In this document: positions 4,938 through 5,302 of the stretch, one piece after another
Numbering within the stretch: position 1 is the stretch's first letter
Layout: every line of letters starts with the position of its first letter
Source of the DNA: Candidatus Bathyarchaeota archaeon
GTDB taxonomy: Archaea > Thermoproteota > Bathyarchaeia > Bathyarchaeales > Bathycorpusculaceae
Length of the DNA: 5,302 nt
NCBI GenBank assembly: GCA_016649625.1
Contig: JAENXI010000074.1
Location: 1 to 5,302, forward strand
Reading direction: 5' to 3'
Translations under genes and position numbers: made by a program
The notes under the pieces: model-generated
What the model was told of the DNA's origin: nothing
Database searches by the model: none
The model's input: the letters and a program-made list of their open reading frames with translations, nothing else

Positions 4938-5302
4938 CTATGTTCTTCTCTTAATAATTTGATATAAACCTGTGAGACTTAGCTGCTTAGATGTGCTGTC
5001 GAATCCTCCAATTCTGAAAAAAAATTGCATGCAGTATCCAAGAGTTAATGCAGTAATTATCGTTCCCATTCCCAGCGGTCCACCAAGAAAATAACCCAAA
5101 ATACTAACGATGATATCCATTGGAACTCTAATGTGGGAAACTGGTCTGTTAAATCTTGCAGTTAATGCTACCATAAGTCCGTCCCTAGGTCCCGCTCCAA
5201 GCTGAGCTTTGAGGTATAAAAAAACTCCTGCTCCCAAAATAATTATGCTCAAAAGTAACTGGGGTATCTGCCAACTTAACTGCGATTGAATGGGAATTAT
5301 TT
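4938..5302 (-). CDS. YczE/YitT-family membrane protein, C-terminal half (runs off window)
   Basis: The frame is open from the window edge to a TAG at 4938-4940, giving about 120 visible residues. There is a hydrophobic helix (SIIILGAGVFLYL), the loop signature LGAGPRDGLM (coding at about 5201-5172), a second helix around MDIIVSILGYFLGG, a third around MGTIITALTLGYCMQFFF, and a short polar tail ending IIKRRT. LGAGPRDGLM is characteristic of the second repeat of YczE-type proteins of about 200 residues, so the N-terminal repeat should lie beyond 5302. The TTG at 5250-5252 is just an internal leucine codon, because family-like sequence continues upstream. These are integral membrane proteins of unknown transport or signalling role. 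Gene order to the CooT-like gene is same strand with a 97-base gap. Confidence 0.85.
   Translation of the reverse strand, partial: IIPIQSQLSWQIPQLLLSIIILGAGVFLYLKAQLGAGPRDGLMVALTARFNRPVSHIRVPMDIIVSILGYFLGGPLGMGTIITALTLGYCMQFFFRIGGFDSTSKQLSLTGLYQIIKRRT

Overview
This AT-rich window (roughly one third G+C by eye) most likely comes from an archaeon. The archaeal signs are a CooT-family protein of the short archaeal type, a dolichol-kinase-like enzyme fused to a HAD phosphatase, GT-C membrane glycosyltransferase sequence, TATA-like boxes at archaeal spacing, GTGA/AGGAG ribosome-binding motifs, and oligo-T tracts at gene ends. I cannot settle the lineage from sequence alone. No rRNA, tRNA, CRISPR array or mobile element is visible.

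Left edge (1-562): the 5' part of a minus-strand GT-C membrane glycosyltransferase runs off the window. Its N-terminus appears broken by one missing base in a homopolymer. A divergent AT-rich intergenic region follows, holding two plus-strand oligo-T tracts and TATA-like boxes for both directions.

Centre-left (563-3330, plus strand): an aspartokinase with a degenerate N-terminal nucleotide-binding motif comes first. After 137 bases comes a two-domain protein, an N-terminal HAD phosphatase with a ThrH-like DxEGVL motif fused to a C-terminal polytopic dolichol/phytol-kinase-like domain. With the glycosyltransferase, this points to polyprenyl-phosphate carrier metabolism and surface glycosylation, although the genes are not in one operon.

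Centre-right (3327-4287, minus strand): a probable two-gene operon. The upstream gene encodes an uncharacterised protein with a PD-(D/E)XK-nuclease-like layout, and the downstream gene a small GIY-YIG nuclease-domain protein. The operon converges on the HAD-kinase gene, and the two stop codons share one palindromic TTAA.

Right side (4288-5302, minus strand): about 370 bases without a convincing gene but with several short inverted repeats, then a 60-residue CooT-family nickel-binding-type protein, then the C-terminal repeat of a YczE/YitT-family membrane protein whose N-terminal half lies beyond the window.

Three of the four complete genes whose start is fixed by an upstream in-frame stop begin with TTG. 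The most interesting points are the phosphatase-polyprenol kinase fusion, the paired nuclease-like genes, and the broken 5' end of the glycosyltransferase.
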